From contig CM055191.1 of the NCBI GenBank assembly GCA_029224185.1, forward strand, positions 25,923,805 through 25,987,804: DNA of 64,000 bases, given 5' to 3'. Below, piece after piece: positions 1-9,245 of this stretch. Position 1 is the stretch's first letter. Each line of letters opens with the position of its first letter. This DNA is from Karalla daura (Eukaryota > Chordata > Actinopteri > Chaetodontiformes > Leiognathidae). The notes under the pieces are model-generated. The model was not told where the DNA came from, did no database searches, and saw nothing but the letters and a program-made list of their open reading frames with translations. The translations under genes and the position numbers were made by a program.

Positions 1-35
1 TGCCATCAATGTTAAACGTTACACTACTCCTCGCG

Positions 36-49
36 ACTGTGGCCACAGT
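36..49. other. 14-bp perfect palindrome ACTGTGGCCACAGT
   Basis: A perfect dyad, directly joined to TCGCGA (31-36). It recurs in most monomers at the same offset. Units with CGCGTCTG keep only a 12-bp core; units at 3850 and 6162 read TGTGCCCACAGT, which breaks it. A perfect dyad of this length can bind a dimeric protein, but I recognise no specific factor, and selection on it is not shown. Confidence 0.6.
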
Positions 50-188
50 TCTCATAGTACACACACCAAATCGTGTCAGGGCGTTCTGGAGACTGTCCCC
101 TACGGCGTGACAGTGAGCTCATATTCCAGATAGGTGAAAGCGCAGTCTCCATAGAGCCAAATGTTTATCACTTGGCCAATTCGGCTCG

Positions 189-210
189 TTCCCATAAGAA
201 TGAATGGGAA
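189..210. other. Hairpin-forming inverted repeat, 7-bp arms
   Basis: Arms TTCCCAT and ATGGGAA flank the 8-base loop AAGAATGA. Present in nearly every monomer. Units reading GGCTTTTTCCC extend the arms to 10 bp; units reading GGTTCTTTCCC change the left outer arm. It could form a cruciform or an RNA hairpin if transcribed; that is inference. Confidence 0.55.
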
Positions 211-236
211 AAACAGAACTCCACAAACAAACATTC

Positions 237-246
237 GCAACGTTGC
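237..246. other. 10-bp palindrome GCAACGTTGC
   Basis: Perfect 10-bp dyad present in A-like and C-like monomers. B units of blocks V and VI and some others read GCAACTTTGC, which destroys it. Function unknown; it may be neutral. Confidence 0.45.
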
Positions 247-751
247 CATACTTTGACTTTGAAACTTCATTTTCATTTCAAAAATTGAAGAATCTTGTGG
301 CTTGTTTGTGTAGCGAGTTGCACGCTGATAGGTTGTATGGTTTGTCAGCAGCACCTCTTCTCGACGACCATGTGCCCAGGTGCCTGCTCCAATGACTCCT
401 CTGCTGACATGGTCATACAAAGTGATGAGGCGTCCAGCTTCAATGCACCCCAGCATATGGCACAGGCCGTGGGAGAATCCCAGAGTTTGAAAGTGCCCCC
501 TCAGCATTGGGCATGTCCAATCTCTTCTTAGCACCGGGCCGACATGCGGGATCGCTTAAAAATCAGCTCTCGTTTCGCTCTTTTCACGCTGCTCCCAGCC
601 ACACCCGAAGCAGCAGACAAATTCTTTTTTCCAGTTTTGTAGGAAGATTGGTGCTCTCTCATGCGGGGCAGGCCATAAACCCGTGCGCCTTGTGAAATTT
701 AAACGACGAGCCTCATCGTAGGCCCAGTGCAGCCTTTTCTCTCCATAAGCC

Positions 752-979
752 CCCATTCATTGTCCCACCACTGCCATCAATGTTAAACGTTACACTACTC
801 CTCGCGACTGTGGCCACAGTTCTCATAGTACACACACCAAATCGTGTCAGGGCGTTCTGGAGACTGTCCCCTACGGCGTGACAGTGAGCTCATATTCCAG
901 ATAGGTGAAAGCGCAGTCTCCATAGAGCCAAATGTTTATCACTTGGCCAATTCGGCTCGTTCCCATAAGAATGAATGGG
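752..979. other. 10-bp inverted repeats spanning the monomer junction
   Basis: CCCATTCATT at 752-761 and its reverse complement AATGAATGGG at 970-979 bound a 228-bp stretch that crosses the monomer boundary. The same spacing recurs through the array. This could be the footprint of a small inverted-repeat element that took part in founding the satellite. Ten bases is short, I see no convincing target-site duplication, and chance is possible. Confidence 0.25.
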
Positions 980-3900
980 AAAAACAGAACTCCACAAACA
1001 AACATTCGCAACGTTGCCATACTTTGACTTTGAAACTTCATTTTCATTTCAAAAATTGAAGAATCTTGTGGTGTGTTTGTGTAGCGAGTTGCACGCTGAT
1101 AGGTTGTATGGTTTTTCAGCAGCACCTCTTCTCGACGACCATGTGCTCAAGTACCTGCTCCAATGTCTCCTCTGCTGACATGGTAATACAAAGTGATGAG
1201 GCGTCCAGCTTCAATGCACCCCAGCAGATGGCACAGGCCCTGGGAGACTCCCAGAGTTTGAAAGGGCCCCCTCAGCATTGGGCATGTCCAATCTCTTCTT
1301 AGCACCGGGCCGACATGCGGGATCGCTTAAAAATCAGCTCTCGTTTCGCTCTTTTCACGCTGCTCCCAGCCGCACCCGAAGCAGCAGACAAATTCTTTTT
1401 TCCAGTTTTGTAGGAACATTGGTGCTCTCTCATGCGGGTTAGGCCATAAACCCGTGGGCCTTGTGAAATTTAAACGACGAGCCTCATTGTAGGCCCAGTG
1501 CAGCCTTTTCTCTCCATGAGCCCCCATTCATTGTCCCACCACTGCCATCAATGCTAAACGCTACACTACTCGCGACTGTGGCCACAGTTCTCATACTACA
1601 CACACCAAATCGTGTCAGGGCGTTCTGGAGACTGTCCCCTACGGCGTGACAGTGAGCTCATATTCCAGATAGGTGAAAGCGCAGTCTCCATAGAGCCAAA
1701 TGTTTATCACTTGGCCAATTCGGCTCGTTCCCATAAGAATGAATGGGAAAAACAGAACTCCACAAACAAACATTCGCAACGTTGCCATACTTTGACTTTG
1801 AAACTTCATTTTCATTTCAAAAATTGAAGAATCTTGTGGCTTGTTTTTGTAGCGAGTTGCACGCTGATAGGTTGTATGGTTTGTCAGCAGCACATCTTCT
1901 CGACGACCATGTGCCCAGGTGCCTGCTCCAATGACTCCTCTGCTGACATGGTCATACAAAGTGATGAGGCGTCCAGCTTCAATGCACCCCAGCATATGGC
2001 ACAGGCCCTGGGAGACTCCCAGAGTTTGAAAGGGCCCCCTCAGCATTGGGCATGTCCAATCTCTTCTTAGCACCGGGCCGACATGCGGGATCGCTTAAAA
2101 ATCAGCTCTCGTTTTGCTCTTTTCACGCTGCTCCCAGCCACACCCGAAGCAGCAGACAAATTCTTTTTTCCAGTTTTGTAGGAAGATTGGTGCTCTCTCA
2201 TGCGGGGCAGGCCATAAACCCGTGCGCCTTGTGAAATTTAAACGACGAGCCTCATCGTAGGCCCAGTGCAGCCTTTTCTCTCCATAAGCCCCCATTCATT
2301 GTCCCACCACTGCCATCAATGTTAAACGTTACACTACTCCTCGCGACTGTGGCCACAGTTCTCATAGTACACACACCAAATCGTGTCAGGGCGTTCTGGA
2401 GACTGTCCCCTACGGCGTGACAGTGAGCTCATATTCCAGATAGGTGAAAGCGCAGTCTCCATAGAGCCAAATGTTTATCACTTGGCCAATTCGGCTCGTT
2501 CCCATAAGAATGAATGGGAAAAACAGAACTCCACAAACAAACATTCGCAACGTTGCCATACTTTGACTTTGAAACTTCATTTTCATTTCAAAAATTGAAG
2601 AATCTTGTGGTGTGTTTGTGTAGCGAGTTGCACGCTGATAGGTTGTATGGTTTTTCAGCAGCACCTCTTCTCGACGACCATGTGCTCAAGTACCTGCTCC
2701 ATTGTCTCCTCTGCTGACATGGTAATACAAAGTGATGAGGCGTCCAGCTTCAATGCACCCCAGCAGATGGCACAGGCCCTGGGAGACTCCCAGAGTTTGA
2801 AAGGGCCCCCTCAGCATTGGGCATGTCCAATCTCTTCTTAGCACCGGGCCGACATGCGGGATCGCTTAAAAATCAGCTCTCGTTTCGCTCTTTTCACGCT
2901 GCTCCCAGCCACACCCGAAGCAGCAGACAAATTCTTTTTTCCAGTTTTGTAGGAACATTGGTGCTCTCTCATGCGGGTTAGGCCATAAACCCGTGCGCCT
3001 TGTGAAATTTAAACGACGAGCCTCATTGTAGGCCCAGTGCAGCCTTTTCTCTCCATGAGCCCCCATTCATTGTCCCACCACTGCCATCAATGCTAAACGC
3101 TACACTACTCGCGACTGTGGCCACAGTTCTCATACTACACACACCAAATCGTGTCAGGGCGTTCTGGAGACTGTCCCCTACGGCGTGACAGTGAGCTCAT
3201 ATTCCAGATAGGTGAAAGCGCAGTCTCCATAGAGCCAAATGTTTATCACTTGGCCAATTCGGCTCGTTCCCATAAGAATGAATGGGAAAAACAGAACTCC
3301 ACAAACAAACATTCGCAACGTTGCCATACTTTGGCTTTGAAACTTCATTTTCATTTCAAAAATTGAAGAATCTTGTGGCTTGTTCGTGTAGCGAGTTGCA
3401 CGCTGATAGGTTGTATGGTTTGTCAGCAGCACCTCTTCTCGACGACCATGTGCCCAGGTACCTGCTCCAATGACTCCTCTGCTGACATGGTCATACAAAG
3501 TGATGAGGCGTCCAGCTTCAATGCACCCCAGCATATGGCACAGGCCCTGGGAGACTCCCAGAGTTTGAAAGGGCCCCCTCAGCATTGGGCATGTCCAATC
3601 TCTTCTTAGCACCGGGCCGACATGCGGGATCGCTTAAAAATCAGCTCTCGTTTTGCTCTTTTCACGCTGCTCCCAGCCACACCCGAAGCAGCAGACAAAT
3701 TCTTTTTTCCAGTTTTGTAGGAAGATTGGTGCTCTCTCATGCGGGGCAGGCCATAAACCCGTGCGCCTTGTGAAATTTAAACGACGAGCCTCATCGTAGG
3801 CCCAGTGCAGCCTTTTCTCTCCATAAGCCCCCATTCATTGTCCCACCACTGGCATCAATGTTAAACGTTACACTACTCCTTGCGACTGTGCCCACAGTTC

Positions 3901-4034
3901 TCATAGTACACACACCAAATCGTGTCAGGGCGTTCTGGAGACTGTCCCCTACGGCTTGACAGTTAGCTCATATTCCAGATTTGGGAAAGCGTTGTCTCCA
4001 TAGAGCCAAATGTTTATCACTTGGCCAATTTGGC

Positions 4035-4062
4035 TTTTTCCCATAAGAATGAATGGGAAAAA
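4035..4062. other. Extended version of the hairpin, 10-bp arms
   Basis: In this monomer the arms are TTTTTCCCAT and ATGGGAAAAA around the same 8-base loop. The same extended form occurs in other units that read GGCTTTTTCCC, for example those at 5391, 6162, 12316, 14625, 16934, 19244, 20015, 46993, 48534 and 49304. Confidence 0.6.
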
Positions 4063-4518
4063 CAGAAATCCACAAACAAACATTCGCAACGTTGCCATAC
4101 TTTGACTTTGAAACTTCATTTTCATTTAAAAATTTGAAGAATCTTGTGGTGTGTTTGTATAGCGAGTTGCACGCTGATAGGTTGTATGGTTTTTCAGCAG
4201 CACCTCTTCTCGACGACCATGTGCTCAGGTACCTGCTCCAATGTCTCCTCTGCTGACATGGTCATACAAAGTGATGAGGCGTCCAGCTTCAATGCACCCC
4301 AGCAGATGGCACAGGCCCTGGGAGACTCCCAGAGTTTGAAAGGGCCCCCTCAGCATTGGGCATGTCCAATCTCTTCTTAGCACCGGGCCGACATACGGGA
4401 TCGCTTAAAAATCAGCTCTCGTTTCGCTCTTTTCACGCTGCTCCCAGTCACAGCCGAAGCAGCAGACAAATTCTTTTTTCCAGTTTTGTAGGAACATTGG
4501 TTTCTCTCATGCGGGGCA

Positions 4519-4529
4519 GGCCTTGAACC
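4519..4529 (-). promoter_or_regulatory. Perfect pol III B-box match in a variant monomer
   Basis: On the minus strand this reads GGTTCAAGGCC, a full match to the consensus GGTTCRANNCC of internal RNA polymerase III promoters. Flanking bases can form a 4-pair T-arm-like stem (CGGG with CCTG, one G-T pair) around TTCAAGG. Most monomers read GGTTTATGGCC here, two mismatches. I find only a poor A-box candidate about 35-45 bases upstream on the minus strand. It may be chance or the relic of a tRNA-derived element. Confidence 0.25.
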
Positions 4530-7500
4530 CGTGCGTCTTGTGAAATTTAAACGACGAGCCTCATCGTAGGCCCAGTGCAGCCTTTTCTCTCCATAAGCCC
4601 CCATTCATTGTCCAACCGCTAACATCAATGTTAAACGTTACACTACTCCTCGCGACTGTGGCCACAGTTCTCATAGTACACACACCAAATCGTGTCAGGG
4701 CGTTCTGGAGACTGTCCCCTAAGGCGTGACAGTGAGCTCATATTCCAGATAGGTGAAAGCGCAGTCTCCATAGAGCCAAATGTTTATCACTTGGCCAATT
4801 CGGCTCGTTCCCATAAGAATGAATGGGAAAAACAGAACTCCACAAACAAACATTCGCAACGTTGCCATACTTTGGCTTTGAAACTTCATTTTCATTTCAA
4901 AAATTGAAGAATCTTGTGGTGTGTTTGTGTAGCGAGTTGCACGCTGATAGTTTGTATGGTTTTTCAGCAGCACCTCTTCTCGACGACCATGTGCTCAGGT
5001 ACCTGCTCCAATGTCTCCTCTGCTGACATGGTAATACAAAGGGATGAGGCGTCCAGCTTCAATGCACCCCAGCAGATGGCACAGGCCCTGGGAGACTCCC
5101 AGAGTTTGAAAGGGCCCCCTCAGCATTGGGCATGTCCAATCTCTTCTTAGCACCGGGCCGACATGCGGGATCGCTTAAAAATCAGCTCTCGTTTCGCTCT
5201 TTTCACGCTGCTCCCTGCCACACCCGAAGCAGCAGACAAATTCTTTTTTCCAGTTTTGTAGGAACATTGGTGCTCTCTCATGCGGGGCAGGCCATAAACC
5301 CGTGCGCCTTGTGAAATTTAAACGACGAGCCTCATCGTAGGCCCAGTGCAGCCTTTTCTCTCCATGAGCCCCCATTCATTGTCCCACCACAGCCATCAAT
5401 GTTAAACGTTACACTACTCCTCGCGTCTGTGGCCACAGTTCTCATAGTACACACACCAAATCGTGTCAGGGCGTTCTGGAGACTGTCCCCTACGGCGTGA
5501 CAGTGAGCTCATATTCCAGATAGGTGAAAGCGCAGTCTCCATAGAGCCAAATGTTTATCACTTGGCCAATTTGGCTTTTTCCCATAAGAATGAATGGGAA
5601 AAACAGAACTCCACAAACAAACATTCGCAACTTTGCCATTCTTTGACTTTGAAACTTCATTTTCATTTCAAAAATTGAAGAATCTTGTGGCTTGTTTTTG
5701 TAGCGAGTTGCACGCTGATAGGTTGTATGGTTTGTCAGCAGCACCTCTTCTCGACGACCATGTGCTCAGGTACCTGCTCCAATGTCTCCTCTGCTGACAT
5801 GGTCATACAAAGTGATGAGGCGTCCAGCTTCAATGCACCCCAGCATATGGCACAGGCCCTGGGAGACTCCCAGAGTTTGAAAGGGCCCCCTCAGCATTGG
5901 GCATGTCCAATCTCTTCTTAGCACCGGGCCGACATGCGGGATCGCTTAAAAATCAGCTCTCGTTTCGCTCTTTTCACGCTGCTCCCAGCCACACCCGAAG
6001 CAGCAGACAAATTCTTTTTTCCAGTTTTGTAGGAAGATTGGTGCTCTCTCATGCGGGGCAGGCCATAAACCCGTGCGCCTTGTGAAATTTAAACGACGAG
6101 CCTCATCGTAGGCCCAGTGCAGCCTTTTCTCTCCATAAGCCCCCATTCATTGTCCCACCACTGCCATCAATGTTAAACGTTACACTACTCCTTGCGACTG
6201 TGCCCACAGTTCTCATAGTACACACACCAAATCGTGTCAGGGCGTTCTGGAAACTCTCCCCTACGGCTTGACAGTTAGCTCATATTCCAGATTTGGGAAA
6301 GCGTTGTCTCCATAGAGCCAAATGTTTATCACTTGGCCAATTTGGCTTTTTCCCATAAGAATGAATGGGAAAAACAGAAATCCACAAACAAACATTCGCA
6401 ACGTTGCCATACTTTGACTTTGAAACTTCATTTTCATTTAAAAATTTGAAGAATCTTGTGGTGTGTTTGTATAGCGAGTTGCACGCTGATAGGTTGTATG
6501 GTTTTTCAGCAGCACCTCTTCTCGACGACCATGTGCTCAGGTACCTGCTCCAATGTCTCCTCTGCTGACATGGTCATACAAAGTGATGAGGCGTCCAGCT
6601 TCAATGCACCCCAGCAGATGGCACAGGCCCTGGGAGACTCCCAGAGTTTGAAAGGGCCCCCTCAGCATTGGGCATGTCCAATCTCTTCTTAGCACCGGGC
6701 CGACATGCGGGATCGCTTAAAAATCAGCTCTCGTTTCGCTCTTTTCACGCTGCTCCCAGCCACACCCGAAGCAGCAGACAAATTCTTTTTTCCAGTTTTG
6801 TAGGAAGATTGGTGCTCTCTCATGCGGGGCAGGCCATAAACCCGTGCGCCTTGTGAAATTTAAACGACGAGCCTCATCGTAGGCCCAGTGCAGCCTTTTC
6901 TCTCCATGAGCCCCCATTCATTGTCCCACCACAGCCATCAATGTTAAACGTTACACTACTCCTCGCGTCTGTGGCCACAGTTCTCATAGTACACACACCA
7001 AATCGTGTCAGGGCGTTCTGGAGACTGTCCCCTACGGCGTGACAGTGAGCTCATATTCCAGATAGGTGAAAGCGCAGTCTCCATAGAGCCAAATGTTTAT
7101 CACTTGGCCAATTCGGCTCGTTCCCATAAGAATGAATGGGAAAAACAGAAATCCACAAACAAACATTCGCAACGTTGCCATACTTTGACTTTGAAACTTC
7201 ATTTTCATTTAAAAATTTGAAGAATCTTGTGGTGTGTTTGTATAGCGAGTTGCACGCTGATAGGTTGTATGGTTTTTCAGCAGCACCTCTTCTCGACGAC
7301 CATGTGCTCAAGTACCTGCTCCATTGTCTCCTCTGCTGACATGGTAATACAAAGTGATGAGGCGTCCAGCTTCAATGCACCCCAGCAGATGGCACAGGCC
7401 CTGGGAGACTCCCAGAGTTTGAAAGGGCCCCCTCAGCAATGGGCATGTCCAATCTCTTCTTAGCACCGGGCCGACATACGGGATCGCTTAAAAATCAGCT

Positions 7501-9245
7501 CTCGTTTCGCTCTTTTCACGCTGCTCCCAGCCACACCCGAAGCAGCAGACAAATTCTTTTTTCCAGTTTTGTAGGAAGATTGGTGCTCTCTCATGCGGGT
7601 TAGGCCATAAACCCGTGCGCCTTGTGAAATTTAAACGACGAGCCTCATTGTAGGCCCAGGGCAGCCTTTTCTCTCCATGAGCCCCCATTCATTGTCCCAC
7701 CACAGCCATCAATGTTAAACGTTACACTACTCCTCGCGTCTGTGGCCACAGTTCTCATAGTACACACACCAAATCGTGTCAGGGCGTTCTGGAGACTGTC
7801 CTCTACGGCGTGACAGTGAGCTCATATTCCAGATAGGTGAAAGCGCAGTCTCCATAGAGCCAAATGTTTATCACTTGGCCAAATAGGTTCTTTCCCATAA
7901 GAATGAATGGGGAAAAGAGAACTCCACAAACAAACATTCGCAACGTTGCCATACTTTGACTTTGAAACTTCATTTTCATTTCAAAAATTGAAGAATCTTG
8001 TGGTGTGTTTGTGTAGCGAGTTGCACGCTGATAGGTAGTATGGTTTTTCAGCAGCACCTCTTCTCGACGACCATGTGCTCAAGTTCCTGCCCCATTGTCT
8101 CCTCTGCTGACATGGTCATACAAAGTGATGAGGCGTCCAGCTTCAATGCACCCCAGCAGATGGCACAGGCCCTGGGAGACTCCCAGAGTTTGAAAGGGCC
8201 CCCTCAGCAATGGGCATGTCCAATCTCTTCTTAGCACCGGGCCGACATACGGGATCGCTTAAAAATCAGCTCTCGTTTCGCTCTTTTCACGCTGCTCCCA
8301 GCCACACCCGAAGCAGCAGACAAATTCTTTTTTCCAGTTTTGTAGGAAGATTGGTGCTCTCTCATGCGGGTTAGGCCACAAACCCGTGCGCCTTGTGAAA
8401 TTTAAACGACGAGCCTCATTGTAGGCCCAGGGCAGCCTTTTCTCTCCATGAGCCCCCATTCATTGTCCCACCACAGCCATCAATGTTAAACGTTACACTA
8501 CTCCTCGCGTCTGTGGCCACAGTTCTCATAGTACACACACCAAATCGTGTCAGGGCGTTCTGGAGACTGTCCCCTACGGCGTGACAGTGAGCTCATATTC
8601 CAGATAGGTGAAAGCGCAGTCTCCATAGAGCCAAATGTTTATCACTTGGCCAATTCGGCTCGTTCCCATAAGAATGAATGGGAAAAACAGAACTTCACAA
8701 ACAAACATTCGCAACTTTGCCATTCTTTGGCTTTGAAACTTCATTTTCATTTCAAAAATTGAAGAATCTTGTGGTGTGTTTGTGTAGCGAGTTGCACGCT
8801 GATAGGTTGTATGGTTTTTCAGCAGCACCTCTTCTCGACGACCATGTGCTCAAGTACCTGCTCCATTGTCTCCTCTGCTGACATGGTAATACAAAGTGAT
8901 GAGGCGTCCAGCTTCAATGCACCCCAGCAGATGGCACAGGCCCTGGGAGACTCCCAGATTTTGAAAGGGCCCCCTCAGCATTGGGCATGTCCAATCTCTT
9001 CTTAGCACCGGGCCGACATGCGGGATCGCTTAAAAATCAGCTCTCGTTTCGCTCTTTTCACGCTGCTCCCAGCCACACCCGAAGCAGCAGACAAATTCTT
9101 TTTTCCAGTTTTGTAGGAACATTGGTGCTCTCTCATGCGGGTTAGGCCATAAACCCGTGCGCCTTGTGAAATTTAAACGACGAGCCTCATTGTAGGCCCA
9201 GGGCAGCCTTTTCGCTCCATGAGCCCCCATTCATTGTCCCACCAC

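Larger units (their letters stand above)
1..771. repeat. Reference monomer of the satellite
   Basis: First complete unit, used here as the coordinate frame. Landmarks by offset: TCGCGA at 31-36 joined to a 14-bp palindrome at 36-49; GAGCTC at 115-120; a hairpin at 189-210; a 10-bp palindrome at 237-246; A-runs near 207 and 278; the A/B-type marker (GTGGCTTG or GTGGTGTG) at about 297; the marker CAGCATATGG or CAGCAGATGG near 452; the marker TTTCGCTC or TTTTGCTC at 573-580; a T-run near 625; the junction CCACCACTGCC, CCACCACAGCC or CCAACCGCTGCC at the end. I find no internal sub-repeat that would explain 771 bp as a multiple of a shorter unit. I see no match to 5S rRNA, a spliceosomal RNA or a full tRNA. 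Confidence 0.95.
1..3849. repeat. Block I: alternating dimer HOR, 1,539-bp period
   Basis: Five monomers start at 1, 772, 1543, 2311 and 3082. Units 1, 3 and 5 are B-like (GTGGCTTG, GTTTGTCAGC, CAGCATATGG). Units 2 and 4 are A-like (GTGGTGTG, GTTTTTCAGC, CAGCAGATGG). 772-2310 and 2311-3849 are two copies of a 771+768-bp dimer. Units at 1543 and 3082 carry the CCT deletion and the GCTAAACGCTAC form of the start. The unit at 1 lacks these changes, so it is not a full copy of the others. Confidence 0.9.
3850..9245. repeat. Block II: mosaic of A-like and B-like monomers
   Basis: Seven monomers start at 3850, 4620, 5391, 6162, 6933, 7704 and 8475. Most are A-like; 5391 is B-like. Units at 3850 and 6162 share a distinctive first half: TGTGCCCACAGT in place of the palindrome, GTTAGCTC, GATTTGGGAAAGCGTTG, and the long hairpin arm. 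The unit at 3850 is 770 bp because of a 1-bp deletion (GGTTTCTCTC) and carries the CCTTGAACCC variant. Units at 5391, 6933, 7704 and 8475 open with CAGCCATC and CGCGTCTG. No clean multi-unit period is evident; the block looks like repeated exchange between variants. Confidence 0.8.

Noticed and set aside
73..288. 71-codon plus-strand frame in many monomers
   Set aside because: Starts at GTG, has no recognisable domain, and is broken in several units. A eukaryotic satellite gives no reason to accept GTG or TTG starts.
100..534. 144-codon minus-strand open frame, repeated in B- and C-like monomers
   Set aside because: It needs a GTG start, is cut to 84 codons in A-like units, is shifted by the 1-bp deletions, and overlaps other open frames on both strands. 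No family recognised. It is a by-product of the repeat.
556..756. 66-codon minus-strand ATG frame with a CCFGCG motif, found in most monomers
   Set aside because: Kept only because the DNA itself is homogenised. Some units frameshift it to an unrelated 75-codon end. The cysteine cluster is too short to call a zinc-binding domain.
1..771. 5S rRNA, U-snRNA, full tRNA or histone genes hidden in the monomer, as in tandem gene arrays
   Set aside because: I looked for their conserved core sequences on both strands and found none apart from the isolated B-box variant.
1..771. CENP-B box (TTCG, then A at the ninth base, then CGGG)
   Set aside because: TTCG occurs in several places, but none has the required A and CGGG spacing on either strand.
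1..771. 771 bp as a phased multiple of nucleosome length or of a shorter ancestral repeat
   Set aside because: No internal sub-repeat is visible, and the A/T-runs at about 207, 278, 557 and 625 are not evenly phased.
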